Shown: positions 1 through 7,118, numbered from the stretch's first letter. The stretch is DNA of 12,673 nucleotides from Spartobacteria bacterium (GCA_021324035.1 JAJPJU010000225.1:1-12673), one strand, 5' to 3'. Numbers and translations are program-made. Notes: generated by a model not told the origin, from the letters alone.

Positions 1-195
1 AATCTTTTTATCTACCCGCCGTTCGAATTTCAGATCGTAGGCGCGTTGCTGACCAATTTTCATCTGCCGCGATCGACCTTGCTCATGCTGGTGAGCGCTT
101 TCGCCGGCCGCGAATTTGTGTTGCGCGCCTACGCGGAAGCAATCCGCGAACGTTACAGATTTTACAGTTACGGCGATTGTATGCTGATCTTGTAA
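1..195 (+). CDS. queA: QueA C-terminal fragment (tRNA epoxyqueuosine precursor synthesis)
   Basis: This is the last 64 codons of S-adenosylmethionine:tRNA ribosyltransferase-isomerase, cut by the window's left edge. The reading frame is open from base 1 and stops at TAA 193-195. The peptide contains TNFHLPRSTLLMLVSAFAG, then an AYAEAIRERYRFYSYGDCML tail, which is the characteristic C-terminal block of QueA. QueA transfers and isomerises the ribosyl part of S-adenosylmethionine onto preQ1-modified tRNA in the cytoplasm, the step before epoxyqueuosine reduction. The family usually has about 340-360 residues, so some 80% of the gene lies to the left. It is followed by an inverted repeat at 206-280 and is probably not tightly coupled to the next gene. 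Identification is by recognition of the conserved tail, with no search. Confidence 0.93.
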   Translation, partial: NLFIYPPFEFQIVGALLTNFHLPRSTLLMLVSAFAGREFVLRAYAEAIRERYRFYSYGDCMLIL

Positions 196-205
196 CAGAG
201 CCAGG

Positions 206-280
206 CACGAATTACACGAATCGACACGAAGGACAGAAGAGTTCGGGATTTTTATTCGTGTAAATTCGGGTTCATTCGTG
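206..280. repeat. Imperfect inverted repeat between queA and the thioesterase gene
   Basis: The left arm (206-230, beginning CACGAATTACACGAAT) is nearly the reverse complement of the right arm (255-280, beginning TTCGTGTAAATTCGGG), with a spacer of 24 bases. Both arms are built from ATTCGTG/CACGAAT units. As RNA it would form a long imperfect hairpin 10 bases after the queA stop. It lacks a clear U tract, so terminator function is uncertain. The AT-rich composition differs from the flanking genes, and the type looks like a dispersed intergenic palindrome rather than a gene-specific site. It is unrelated to the GTAG-headed palindromes elsewhere in the window. Confidence 0.6.
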
Positions 281-292
281 GTTAAAAGAAAC

Positions 293-679
293 GTGGATAA
301 GACCGACCAACCTCGCGGCGAGCTTGTTATCCAAACCCTCGCGATGCCGAAAGATACCAATCGCGACGGAGACATTTTTGGCGGCTGGCTCGTTTCCCAG
401 ATGGATTTGGGCAGTGCGATTCTGGCCGGAAAAATCGCGAAGGGCCGTGTGGTTACGGTGGCGATCGACGGCATGGCGTTTCTGAATCCGGTGAGGGTTG
501 GCGATACCGTCGCCTGTTATGCGTGGCTTGAAAAAATCGGGCGAACCTCGATGAAAATCTGCGTCGACGTATGGGTGACGCGTTATCGGACGGGCGACAG
601 CGTGAAAGTCACGAGCGGCGTTTTCACTTATGTAGCTCTTGGGCCGGATGGAAAACCGACGCCGGTTAAACGCGACTGA
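293..679 (+). CDS. yciA: YciA-type acyl-CoA thioesterase (hotdog fold)
   Basis: This 128-residue protein belongs to the hotdog-fold acyl-CoA thioesterases that cleave acyl-CoA to free acid and CoA in the cytoplasm. The N-terminal block LVIQTLAMPKDTNRDGDIFG, followed by GWLVSQMD, closely matches Escherichia coli YciA. D38 of QMD is the expected catalytic aspartate, and the later GRVVTVAIDGMAFLNPVRVG stretch is also family-typical. Length fits the family (about 130). The frame is also open from a GTG at 278, but that lies in the right arm of an inverted repeat. GTG 293 gives MDKTDQPRGEL, which aligns with the family N-terminus, so I prefer it. The gene converges on the lipoprotein gene, with only six bases between the two stop codons. 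Physiological substrate cannot be told from sequence. Confidence 0.93.
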   Translation: MDKTDQPRGELVIQTLAMPKDTNRDGDIFGGWLVSQMDLGSAILAGKIAKGRVVTVAIDGMAFLNPVRVGDTVACYAWLEKIGRTSMKICVDVWVTRYRTGDSVKVTSGVFTYVALGPDGKPTPVKRD

Positions 680-685
680 GCGGCG

Positions 686-1075
686 TTAAGGGTGGGACGG
701 CTGTTCGGGCTCTTGAGCCACGACCGGCTGAGATCCGGAAACCGTCATCGGCGCGACAACCGTGTCCGCGGAAGAAGGCGCGGACGCCGGTTGGTCGACG
801 GGATCAAAAACGGACGGATAATTATTGGGTGAAACATCTTCAATACTCGTCGTCAACTGCGGCTCACTAGGTTGGACGTTCTTCATCTTTCGCTTCATAT
901 CGCGGTTGGCCGCTTTCTGAGCGCGGGCCATTTGTTTTTGCCGTTCCCGCATCTGCTTTGAGACGTAGTGACGATAGGCCCGTTCGCGGCGGGCTTGTGC
1001 GCTCATGGAAGAGCAACCGTTCAATCCAAACGCGAACGCGACGACCAGGCAAAGGGCTGAGATTTTCGTGGGCAC
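686..1075 (-). CDS. Small predicted lipoprotein, unknown function
   Basis: This 129-residue protein starts at GTG 1075. Residues 1-20 form a type II signal peptide ending in the lipobox L-N-G-C, so C21 would be lipidated and the protein anchored in a membrane. Residues 25-66 are rich in Arg, Lys, Gln and Ala and probably form a charged helix. From about 67 onward the chain is rich in Pro, Ser, Val and Gln and is likely disordered. No known domain was recognised. The gene lies 48 bases after the opcA stop on the same strand, and that gap is filled by part of a REP pair, so it may or may not be read through from the zwf-opcA transcript. No good ribosome binding site is seen upstream of the GTG. 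The start is fixed mainly by the well-formed signal peptide. Confidence 0.72.
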   Translation of the reverse strand: MPTKISALCLVVAFAFGLNGCSSMSAQARRERAYRHYVSKQMRERQKQMARAQKAANRDMKRKMKNVQPSEPQLTTSIEDVSPNNYPSVFDPVDQPASAPSSADTVVAPMTVSGSQPVVAQEPEQPSHP

Positions 1076-1102
1076 GGGCCGTTTAAAAGCACAACCCGTG
1101 CG

Positions 1103-1134
1103 AGGAAGTGCGGGGACTGATCTTCAGTCGCCAT
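1103..1134 (+). repeat. Degraded REP palindrome, type I
   Basis: The stem GGGGACTGA (1112-1120) pairs with TCAGTCGCC (1124-1132) around the loop TCT, with one mismatch. The right half is identical to the type I elements at 12385 and 12529; the head (AGGAAGTGC in place of AGGTAGCG) has decayed. It directly abuts the opposite-facing element at 1133-1160, making a face-to-face pair. The reverse complement of TCA 1124-1126 is the opcA stop codon. Confidence 0.6.
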
Positions 1135-2215
1135 GGCGGGTCGGTGACCCGCCGTTACCTAATAATGATCGCACCGCGTTCACCGCCCGCAGATAAATCC
1201 GGTGCTGCCCTCCCCGCAAGAGCTCCTGGGTCATCAAATCGACCGGATCGTTGCTTTGGGCCGGCATCATTTGCGGCTTCGCCGTTTCATTTTCACCGCT
1301 GCGCGAAACCTCCAGAAGATCGCCACACTTGGCCGGCTTGACGCAAAATTTTGTCTGTTGCGAATTCAATATCACTTCGCCAATGGGATTGCCCGATTTC
1401 TCCCGCAGTTCGATGTCGATCTTGCGATCGTTCGAGTCCAGAAACCGGCAGCTGCCGTTCATGTGCTGTTGATTCGTTTTCCACTTTAGCTGAGCGGCGA
1501 GCCAGCCGATCAAGAGAATCGCCGCCGATTTGTAACCGGGCCCAAAATTGACCGTGACGCTTTCCATTTTCGCGAAGTGATGATGCGACGCCGGATGATC
1601 GAAGAATTGAGCGAGCGCGTAACGGACTTTGTCGAGCCGGGTCCAATTTAAATCGCAAAGAACAATTCGCTGCCTGGCTTCCTGTTCCGCGGTTTCGACC
1701 AAGCGCATTTGCTTGTCGAAGTCTTTCCAGGTTTGGCTGTCGAAAATCAATCGATCGACCCACGCCCACAGCTGCGGATCCATGTCATTTGGAAAATCAT
1801 CCTGCCACCAAAGATAAAGCGGAAGGTCGGAGTCGAGATGGGAAAAGACGATGCTGGGCAACTGTTTCGCGCATGGTCCCTGCAATGAAAACGAAATCTG
1901 TTCCGAACATATTTGTTTGCCGCCCTCACGGCTGACATGACAATGCGCGTTCACCCATGCTTCGATGCGATCTTCTTTCGATTCGGGAGTCGCACCAATG
2001 ACCAGCGCGCGACAGCTATGATTTTCGGTGATCTTCGCGATCAGTTGCGTGTTCTTTTCAAGCGAGCCCGGCCGTTCGCTGTAAACGGCAAGATTAATCA
2101 GCGACGCGCGGGTCATGGCGCCTTCACCTTCCTGCCAAAGTTTCTTCAACTCGGCGCCGATGTCGCTGATCGTCACCGGTTGGCCTAACGAATACGTCCC
2201 GGAAGGCGGGGGCAT
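1124..2215 (-). CDS. opcA: OpcA, glucose-6-phosphate dehydrogenase assembly protein
   Basis: This protein of about 363 residues is recognised as OpcA, which in cyanobacteria promotes oligomerisation and redox activation of glucose-6-phosphate dehydrogenase. Supporting features are its position directly after zwf and family-like stretches such as SLINLAVYSE near residue 45, the LPLYLWWQDD motif near residue 135, and the YKSAAILLIGWLAAQLKW segment in the C-terminal half. ATG 2215 lies two bases after the zwf TGA; an in-frame TTG at 2221 overlaps that stop (TTGA) and is an alternative start. Either way the two genes are translationally coupled. The C-terminus is odd: the last 11 residues (GNGGSPTRHGD) and the stop are encoded by a pair of REP palindromes (1103-1160), so the tail is probably not native. 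In this lineage its action on Zwf is inferred. Confidence 0.88.
   Translation of the reverse strand: MPPPSGTYSLGQPVTISDIGAELKKLWQEGEGAMTRASLINLAVYSERPGSLEKNTQLIAKITENHSCRALVIGATPESKEDRIEAWVNAHCHVSREGGKQICSEQISFSLQGPCAKQLPSIVFSHLDSDLPLYLWWQDDFPNDMDPQLWAWVDRLIFDSQTWKDFDKQMRLVETAEQEARQRIVLCDLNWTRLDKVRYALAQFFDHPASHHHFAKMESVTVNFGPGYKSAAILLIGWLAAQLKWKTNQQHMNGSCRFLDSNDRKIDIELREKSGNPIGEVILNSQQTKFCVKPAKCGDLLEVSRSGENETAKPQMMPAQSNDPVDLMTQELLRGGQHRIYLRAVNAVRSLLGNGGSPTRHGD
1133..1160 (-). repeat. REP palindrome, type II variant, inside the opcA 3' end
   Basis: Read on the minus strand it starts AGGTAACGG (GTAA in place of GTAG) and forms the stem GGCGGGTC/GACCCGCC around ACC, ending in AT. It matches the type II elements at 7964 and 12476 except that both stem arms carry paired changes (GGCGGCTC/GAGCCGCC there). 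The whole element is translated as part of the OpcA tail. Confidence 0.75.
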
Positions 2216-2217
2216 GG

Positions 2218-3759
2218 TCAAAGTCTCCGCCAGGCGCGCCCGTCCCGGGCCAGCAGTTCATCGGCCTGTTCCGGCCCCCACGTTCCTGCCGGATAAAAGT
2301 AAAGTTCCGGCGCATCTTTTTTCGCCGACCACGCTTTTTCGATCGGATCAATGAAGGCCCATGCTTCTTCGACTTCGTCGCGTCGGGCAAACAACGTGGC
2401 GTCGCCACTCATCGCATCGAGCAACAATCGCTCATACGCTTCGGGACTGGCTTTGCCAAAAGTAGTGCCGTAATGAAAATCCATTTTCACCGGTTCGATC
2501 CGGAAACTTGATCCCGGAATTTTTGCCTGCATTCGCAATGAAATTCCTTCATCCGGCTGGATCCGGATCACGAGGACGTTGGCTTCGTTGGTTTCCTTGT
2601 TGAACAAAACCATCGGCGCTTTTTTGAAGTGAACCGAAATTTCAGTCGCGGACTTCGGCAGTCTTTTGCCGACGCGCATATAAATCGGCACATCCCACCA
2701 CCGCCAGTTGTCGATGTTCAAACGCAGAGCGACAAACGTTTCGATCTTGGAATCGGGAGCGATTCTTTCTTCCTTGCGATAAGGCGCAGCCGGTTTGCCG
2801 TTGATCGCCCCCTCGGCGTATTGGCCGCGCACCACGTCGACTGCAACTTCGCCGGGACTCATTCGTCGCAGGCAACGGACAAGTTTTACTTTTTCATCGC
2901 GAATGCTGTCCGCGCGCAGATCGCTCGGCGCTTCCATACCGACGAGGCAAAGAAGCTGGAGCAAATGGTTTTGAACCATGTCTCGGAGCGCGCCCGCGGT
3001 TTCGTAATATCCGCCGCGACCTTCCACGCCCAGCGTTTCGGCGGCGGTGATTTGAACGTGATCAATGTATCGCGTGTTCCAAAGCGGTTCGAAAATGGCG
3101 TTCGCGAAACGGAGGACCAAAATGTTTTGGGCAGTTTCTTTCCCGAGAAAGTGATCGATCCGGTAAGTTTGCTCTTCGCTGAATGAATTGCTGATGACGC
3201 GATTCAATTCGCGCGCCGAATCGAGATCCCTGCCGAACGGTTTCTCGACAATCACCCGGGCCCAGCTTCCTTCCGGCGCTTTATTCAATCCGGCGGCCTT
3301 GAGATGTTTCAGGATCGGTTCGAATTCCTCCGGTCCGACTGCGAAATAAAACAAACGATTGCCGCGCGTGCCGCGCTCTTTGTCGACCTTCTCGAGGCGG
3401 TCGGCCAGAGTCTTGAATCCGGATTCGTCCGCGAAATCGCTCTGATGATAGAAAAGCGATTGCGCGAAGTTGCTCCAGATTTCGTCGCGAACGGCCTGGC
3501 GCGAAAATTCTTTGACCGACTGTTCCATTTCTTTGCGGAACTCGTCATCGGTTTTCGGCCGGCGCGCGAAACCGATGACGGTGACCGCCGGCGGCAGTTC
3601 GCCATCGGCGGCGAGATTGTAAAGCGCAGGCAACAACTTGCGATGGGTCAGATCCCCGGTTGCGCCAAAAATCACGATGCTGCACGGTTGCGGCACCGCG
3701 CGATTCGTTAACCCTTCGCGCAACGGATTCTCCTGCGATTGCTCAGCCGCTCGATTCAT
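2218..3759 (-). CDS. zwf: Glucose-6-phosphate 1-dehydrogenase
   Basis: This 513-residue protein catalyses the first step of the oxidative pentose phosphate pathway, oxidising glucose 6-phosphate to 6-phosphogluconolactone with NADP(+). FGATGDLTHRK at residues 31-41 is the nucleotide-binding loop of the Rossmann domain. EKPFG (172-176) is conserved. RIDHFLGKE (200-208) is the signature holding the substrate-binding lysine and a catalytic histidine. Length is typical (480-515). ATG 3759 is the first good start; it is preceded by a weak CGGAA and a 5-bp stem (GCGTT/AACGC, 3760-3778). A short polar extension precedes the Rossmann domain, as in many bacterial enzymes. The gene lies 53 bases after the PTP-GlyA stop and is coupled to opcA, suggesting one transcript. 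The OpcA partner suggests redox- or assembly-dependent control as known in cyanobacteria; here that is inference. Confidence 0.97.
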   Translation of the reverse strand: MNRAAEQSQENPLREGLTNRAVPQPCSIVIFGATGDLTHRKLLPALYNLAADGELPPAVTVIGFARRPKTDDEFRKEMEQSVKEFSRQAVRDEIWSNFAQSLFYHQSDFADESGFKTLADRLEKVDKERGTRGNRLFYFAVGPEEFEPILKHLKAAGLNKAPEGSWARVIVEKPFGRDLDSARELNRVISNSFSEEQTYRIDHFLGKETAQNILVLRFANAIFEPLWNTRYIDHVQITAAETLGVEGRGGYYETAGALRDMVQNHLLQLLCLVGMEAPSDLRADSIRDEKVKLVRCLRRMSPGEVAVDVVRGQYAEGAINGKPAAPYRKEERIAPDSKIETFVALRLNIDNWRWWDVPIYMRVGKRLPKSATEISVHFKKAPMVLFNKETNEANVLVIRIQPDEGISLRMQAKIPGSSFRIEPVKMDFHYGTTFGKASPEAYERLLLDAMSGDATLFARRDEVEEAWAFIDPIEKAWSAKKDAPELYFYPAGTWGPEQADELLARDGRAWRRL

Positions 3760-3812
3760 GCGTTCCGCAAATTAACGCACGTTTTTCCGAATAGGTAAGG
3801 CGAATTCTGCAG

Positions 3813-5618
3813 CTAACTCGGCAGCGGAAATCTGCGGGTCAGATCGCGGACTTTGTCGCGAACGCGGTTGAGGGCGGATTCGTCGGTACGATTTCCCAAA
3901 GCTTCGGCGATGAGATCGGAGATTTCGAGCATCTCTTCTTCTTTCATCCCGCGAGTGGTGACTGCAGGTGTTCCAACCCGAATCCCGCCGGGTTTGAACG
4001 GCGAACTGGTGTCGAACGGGATAGCGTTCTTGTTCACGGTGATGCCGGCGCGATCGAGTGTTTCTTGCGCATCTTTGCCGTTCAAATCTTTCGGGCGCAG
4101 ATCGACCAGCATGAGATGATTGTCCGTGCCGCCGGAGGTGATTCGATAACCGTGTTTGCCCAGACCGGCAGCGAGCGCTTTCGCGTTGACCACAACCTGG
4201 CGTTGATAATCGCGGAACGCGGGTTGCAGCGCTTCGTGAAAACAAACCGCTTTTGCTGCGATAACGTGCATGAGCGGGCCGCCCTGAACTCCGGGAAAAA
4301 CCGTGGCGTCGATTTGTTTCGCGAATTCTTTTGTGCACAAAACAATTCCGCCACGCGGTCCACGCAAACTTTTGTGGGTGGTTGTGGTGACGAACTGCGC
4401 ATGCGGGACCGGACTCGGATGTTGCCCGCCGGCCACCAAACCGGAAATATGCGCCATGTCGATGAACAAGAGTGCGCCAACGGAATCGGCGATTTGGCGG
4501 AGCCGCGGGAAATCGATGATTCTCGGATAAGCGGACGCGCCGGCGGTGATCATTGCCGGACGGACTTCTTCGGCTTGTTTTTGCAACGCGTCGTAATCGA
4601 TCTGTTCGGTTTTCTCCGAAACGCCGTATTGCGAGACGGTGTAAAACTTTCCGGAAAAATTCGCCGGATGTCCGTGGGTGAGATGGCCGCCGTGAGCGAG
4701 ATTCATCGCGAGAATCTTGTCGCCCGGCTTCAGGACCGAAAAATAAACCGCCATGTTCGCCTGGGCGCCGCTGTGCGGCTGCACGTTCGCATGTTCGGCG
4801 CCGAACAACCGCAGCGCGCGATCGATCGCGAGTTGTTCCGCGGTGTCGACATTTTCGCAGCCGCCATACCAGCGCTTTTTCGGATAACCTTCGGCGTACT
4901 TGTTCGTTAAACACGAGCCCTGCGCCTCCATCACGGCGCGGCTGGTGAAATTCTCAGACGCGATCAATTCGATATTCTCGCGTTGCCGTTTTTCCTCGGC
5001 CCGAATCGCGTCGTAAATTTCAGGATCGACTTTGCGGAGGGCTTCCATGGAGCTGCCACCGTACGAGGCGGATCCGGAGGCGGTTTGAACTGGATGAGAC
5101 GGTTCACTCATTGAGTACGAAGATATTCCGCGATTTCGCGTCGCACCAGGAGGAACCAGCTCGCTTTGCTCCACGAAACTGAGCACGCTCGGCAACGCAT
5201 TTTTGATCGTGCGTGCGCAATCTTCATAAACCTCGCGGCCCATGCCGATCGGATCCGGCACGTCGCGCCAGAGGGTTGCGCCCGGCTCTTCGAATTCGCG
5301 GATCAAAAATGTTTTTTCGGCGCCGTGAGGAAACAACATGTGGATCGTTTCCAAATGCGCTCCGGTCATGGCGAAAATATGGGTGGCGCGCTCGACCAAA
5401 TCCGCCGTAAGCGGCTGGCTGCGCTGATCGCTAATGTCCACGCCATCGGCTTCGCAGACTTGGACTGCGTAAAGACTCGGGGGTTGACCGCGAACAGCGT
5501 GAACGCCGGCCGAGCCGACCTCGATATCCTTGCGATTGCCTATGAGGTGGCGAAACAGTCCTTCGGCGATCGGGCTACGGCAGATATTGCCAGTGCAAAC
5601 AAACAGGACGTTTTTCAC
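3813..5618 (-). CDS. glyA: Low-molecular-weight protein tyrosine phosphatase fused to serine hydroxymethyltransferase
   Basis: One uninterrupted 601-codon frame encodes two enzymes. Residues 1-155 are a low-molecular-weight phosphatase: the P-loop C8-TGNIC-R14-S15 (CX5R) is at the N-terminus and D122-P123 is the expected general-acid motif. Isoleucine follows CTGN, as in tyrosine phosphatases; the arginine phosphatase YwlE has threonine there. Residues 191-601 are full-length serine hydroxymethyltransferase (serine and tetrahydrofolate to glycine and methylene-tetrahydrofolate): EGYPKKRWYGGCE at 243-255, FIDMAHISG at 385-393, the PLP lysine K416 in TTTTHKSLRGPRGG, and R547 in GGIRVGTPA. A linker (about 156-190) rich in Ser, Gly and Pro joins them. 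In-frame ATGs at 5111 (M170) and 5048 (M191) could start GlyA alone. GTG 5618 is used because it begins exactly at the phosphatase N-terminus. The order phosphatase then glyA recalls the Bacillus subtilis ywlE-rpiB-ywlG-glyA cluster. Confidence 0.93.
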   Translation of the reverse strand: MKNVLFVCTGNICRSPIAEGLFRHLIGNRKDIEVGSAGVHAVRGQPPSLYAVQVCEADGVDISDQRSQPLTADLVERATHIFAMTGAHLETIHMLFPHGAEKTFLIREFEEPGATLWRDVPDPIGMGREVYEDCARTIKNALPSVLSFVEQSELVPPGATRNRGISSYSMSEPSHPVQTASGSASYGGSSMEALRKVDPEIYDAIRAEEKRQRENIELIASENFTSRAVMEAQGSCLTNKYAEGYPKKRWYGGCENVDTAEQLAIDRALRLFGAEHANVQPHSGAQANMAVYFSVLKPGDKILAMNLAHGGHLTHGHPANFSGKFYTVSQYGVSEKTEQIDYDALQKQAEEVRPAMITAGASAYPRIIDFPRLRQIADSVGALLFIDMAHISGLVAGGQHPSPVPHAQFVTTTTHKSLRGPRGGIVLCTKEFAKQIDATVFPGVQGGPLMHVIAAKAVCFHEALQPAFRDYQRQVVVNAKALAAGLGKHGYRITSGGTDNHLMLVDLRPKDLNGKDAQETLDRAGITVNKNAIPFDTSSPFKPGGIRVGTPAVTTRGMKEEEMLEISDLIAEALGNRTDESALNRVRDKVRDLTRRFPLPS

Positions 5619-5650
5619 GGTGAAGCAACTGCGCTCGCGGCTGCAAAACG

Positions 5651-5679
5651 AACGTAAGTTTGAACCGGAGCGAGGTCAA
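5651..5679 (-). promoter_or_regulatory. Possible sigma70-like promoter for the PTP-GlyA gene
   Basis: On the minus strand TTGACC (5679-5674) is followed after 17 bases by TACGTT (5656-5651), 33 bases before the GTG at 5618. The -35 matches five of six consensus bases, the -10 only three. It lies in the 128-base gap between the divergent genes at 5618 (-) and 5747 (+), where a promoter is needed. No convincing plus-strand partner was found. Confidence 0.28.
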
Positions 5680-5746
5680 TCAAGTCGCAACCAACGGAAC
5701 GGTTTGGAGCTTGATCGAATCGCCACTTCATAGCTAACTGTTGGCG

Positions 5747-6076
5747 ATGGACTTAAGCCCGCAGGAGCAGTCAATCGTGCGGCGGTTCAGTCAATCAAAC
5801 AAAAGCCCGATCGCGGGGTTGATGCGGTCATCAATGTATTGCGTCGTGTTGGCCGGACTATTTCTTTACCTGGCCCTGGCTCGAAACGAGCCGCTCTACT
5901 CGATCGGCATCTTCGGGATGTTTGTGGTTTATCTGGCTATCCGGGTTTACAGCGCGCGCCGCATTTCCGGGATCATGCCGCGAATTTTGGAACAGTACGA
6001 ATTGCGCATCAGCGAGTTGGAAGCGCGGCTTGGCCGAATTGAAGGCGCCAACCCGGAAGAGAATAAGGGTAGGTGA
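5747..6076 (+). CDS. Small two-helix membrane protein, unknown function
   Basis: The 109-residue product from ATG 5747 has a polar N-terminus of about 25 residues and two hydrophobic segments, roughly residues 29-46 (VVLAGLFLYLALA core) and 51-68 (IGIFGMFVVYLAI core). These are followed by a charged helix at about 77-98 (ILEQYELRISELEARLGRIE) with heptad-like spacing, suggesting a short coiled coil. A TTG two codons upstream (5741) is an alternative start. No family was recognised. The stop TGA at 6074-6076 overlaps a GTG at 6073, which would couple it to the acyltransferase if translation of that protein began there. Co-transcription with the acyltransferase is likely, so a role at the envelope is plausible but unproven. 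Confidence 0.7.
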   Translation: MDLSPQEQSIVRRFSQSNKSPIAGLMRSSMYCVVLAGLFLYLALARNEPLYSIGIFGMFVVYLAIRVYSARRISGIMPRILEQYELRISELEARLGRIEGANPEENKGR

Positions 6077-6126
6077 CCCAACTCGCGCGGTGGCGAGCGG
6101 CCCATGACGCGCTAGAATGCCGCCCG

Positions 6127-7098
6127 ATGGTTTCGGCATGGAAAACGTTTCGCTACCGGCTGGAATGGCTTGGTCTGATAATCGCGGCCAAACTGGTGCC
6201 GTTGCTTTCGCGACAGGCCTGTTACCGGCTTGCGCTTGGTCTGGGAAGTCTAATGTCAGTGCTCGACCGGCACGGACGCAAAGTTGCGCTCAGCAATCTC
6301 GAGGTCGCGTTTGGAGATCGATTCACCCCGCGCGAACGCGAGCGGATTGTGCGCGAATCGTTTCAGCATTTTGCGCGAACGATGCTCGACCTGTTGTGGA
6401 GTCCGCGGCTGACGGCGGAAAGCTTTTCGGATTACATCGAGCTGGAAAATTTTGAGGAAATGTCCCGTTACGGCCCCGAACGCTCGATCATGATCGCCTG
6501 TTATCACTACAGCAATTTCGAGTGGCTGAGTTTGGCCTGCGGTTTCCTGGACCTGAGAGGCACGATCATTTCGCAGGAATTCAAAAACTCGCTGCTCGAT
6601 CCAATCTTTAGAAATCTTCGCGAACAATCCGGGCATGAGTTGATTCCACGGCAGGGCGGCATCGTTCGCCTCTATAAAGTAATGCGGCGCAAAGGACGCA
6701 CCGCGTTATTGGTCGATCTGACGCTTCATCCGAAGATGCCGTCGGTGGCGATTGATTGTTTCGGTTTGAAAACCAGCGTGACGTCTGCGCACGCCTGGCT
6801 CAACGAGCAAACCGGCGCGCCGATTATTCCGGCGCACACCGAGCCACTGCCGAACGGCCGGTATCGGTTGGTGTTTCATCCGAAGGTCGAGACTGCTGGT
6901 CGCAATCATCAGCAAATCGCGCAAGCATGCTGGGATTCCTTCGAGCCGTACGTCCGAAAGAATCCCGCGCCGTGGCTGTGGATGTACAAACACTGGCGTT
7001 ACAAACCCGCGAACGCGGACCGGCCGTACCCATTTTACTCGCGGCCGCATCGCCGATTCGACAAACGGATTGCCGCCGCGGTGGCTGGTGAATTGTAG
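6127..7098 (+). CDS. LpxL/HtrB-like lysophospholipid or lipid A acyltransferase
   Basis: This protein of 323 residues belongs to the LpxL/HtrB-like acyltransferase family, inner-membrane enzymes that transfer fatty acyl chains to lipid A precursors or related lipids. Seen in the sequence: an N-terminal amphipathic or membrane stretch (LEWLGLIIAAKLVPLLSR); the family block ALSNLEVAFG (N-L-x-x-A-F) near residue 60; the catalytic HX4E motif H127-YSNF-E132; and PAPWLWMYKHWR near the C-terminus, typical of the family. I chose ATG 6127 because it starts just before the conserved N-terminal helix; a GTG at 6073 overlapping the previous stop would add 18 unconserved residues. TAGAAT at 6113-6118 could be a -10 box giving a very short leader. 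The stop TAG (7096-7098) is part of the GTAG head of a REP element. The actual acceptor lipid cannot be told. Confidence 0.85.
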   Translation: MVSAWKTFRYRLEWLGLIIAAKLVPLLSRQACYRLALGLGSLMSVLDRHGRKVALSNLEVAFGDRFTPRERERIVRESFQHFARTMLDLLWSPRLTAESFSDYIELENFEEMSRYGPERSIMIACYHYSNFEWLSLACGFLDLRGTIISQEFKNSLLDPIFRNLREQSGHELIPRQGGIVRLYKVMRRKGRTALLVDLTLHPKMPSVAIDCFGLKTSVTSAHAWLNEQTGAPIIPAHTEPLPNGRYRLVFHPKVETAGRNHQQIAQACWDSFEPYVRKNPAPWLWMYKHWRYKPANADRPYPFYSRPHRRFDKRIAAAVAGEL

Positions 7099-7118
7099 GG
7101 CGCGTGTGTCAGACGCCG
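7093..7118 (+). repeat. REP palindrome, type III, supplying the acyltransferase stop codon
   Basis: It starts TTGTAGGGCG and ends CAGACGCCG; the loop side of the left arm has decayed compared with the intact copy at 8022-8047, whose stem is GGCGTCTG/CAGACGCC. GTAG is at 7095-7098 and its TAG is the stop of the acyltransferase gene. It pairs head-out with the opposite element at 7122. Confidence 0.7.

Noticed and set aside
4065..4910. Plus-strand open frame of 281 codons opposite glyA
   Set aside because: It lies antisense to conserved SHMT codons and has no family motif or start signal; the open frame is explained by codon bias of glyA.
3772..4914. Long minus-strand open frame of 380 codons inside the glyA region
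   Set aside because: It overlaps the SHMT domain in another frame, is Arg/Ser-rich and has no recognisable motifs; it is a shadow of a GC-rich coding sequence.
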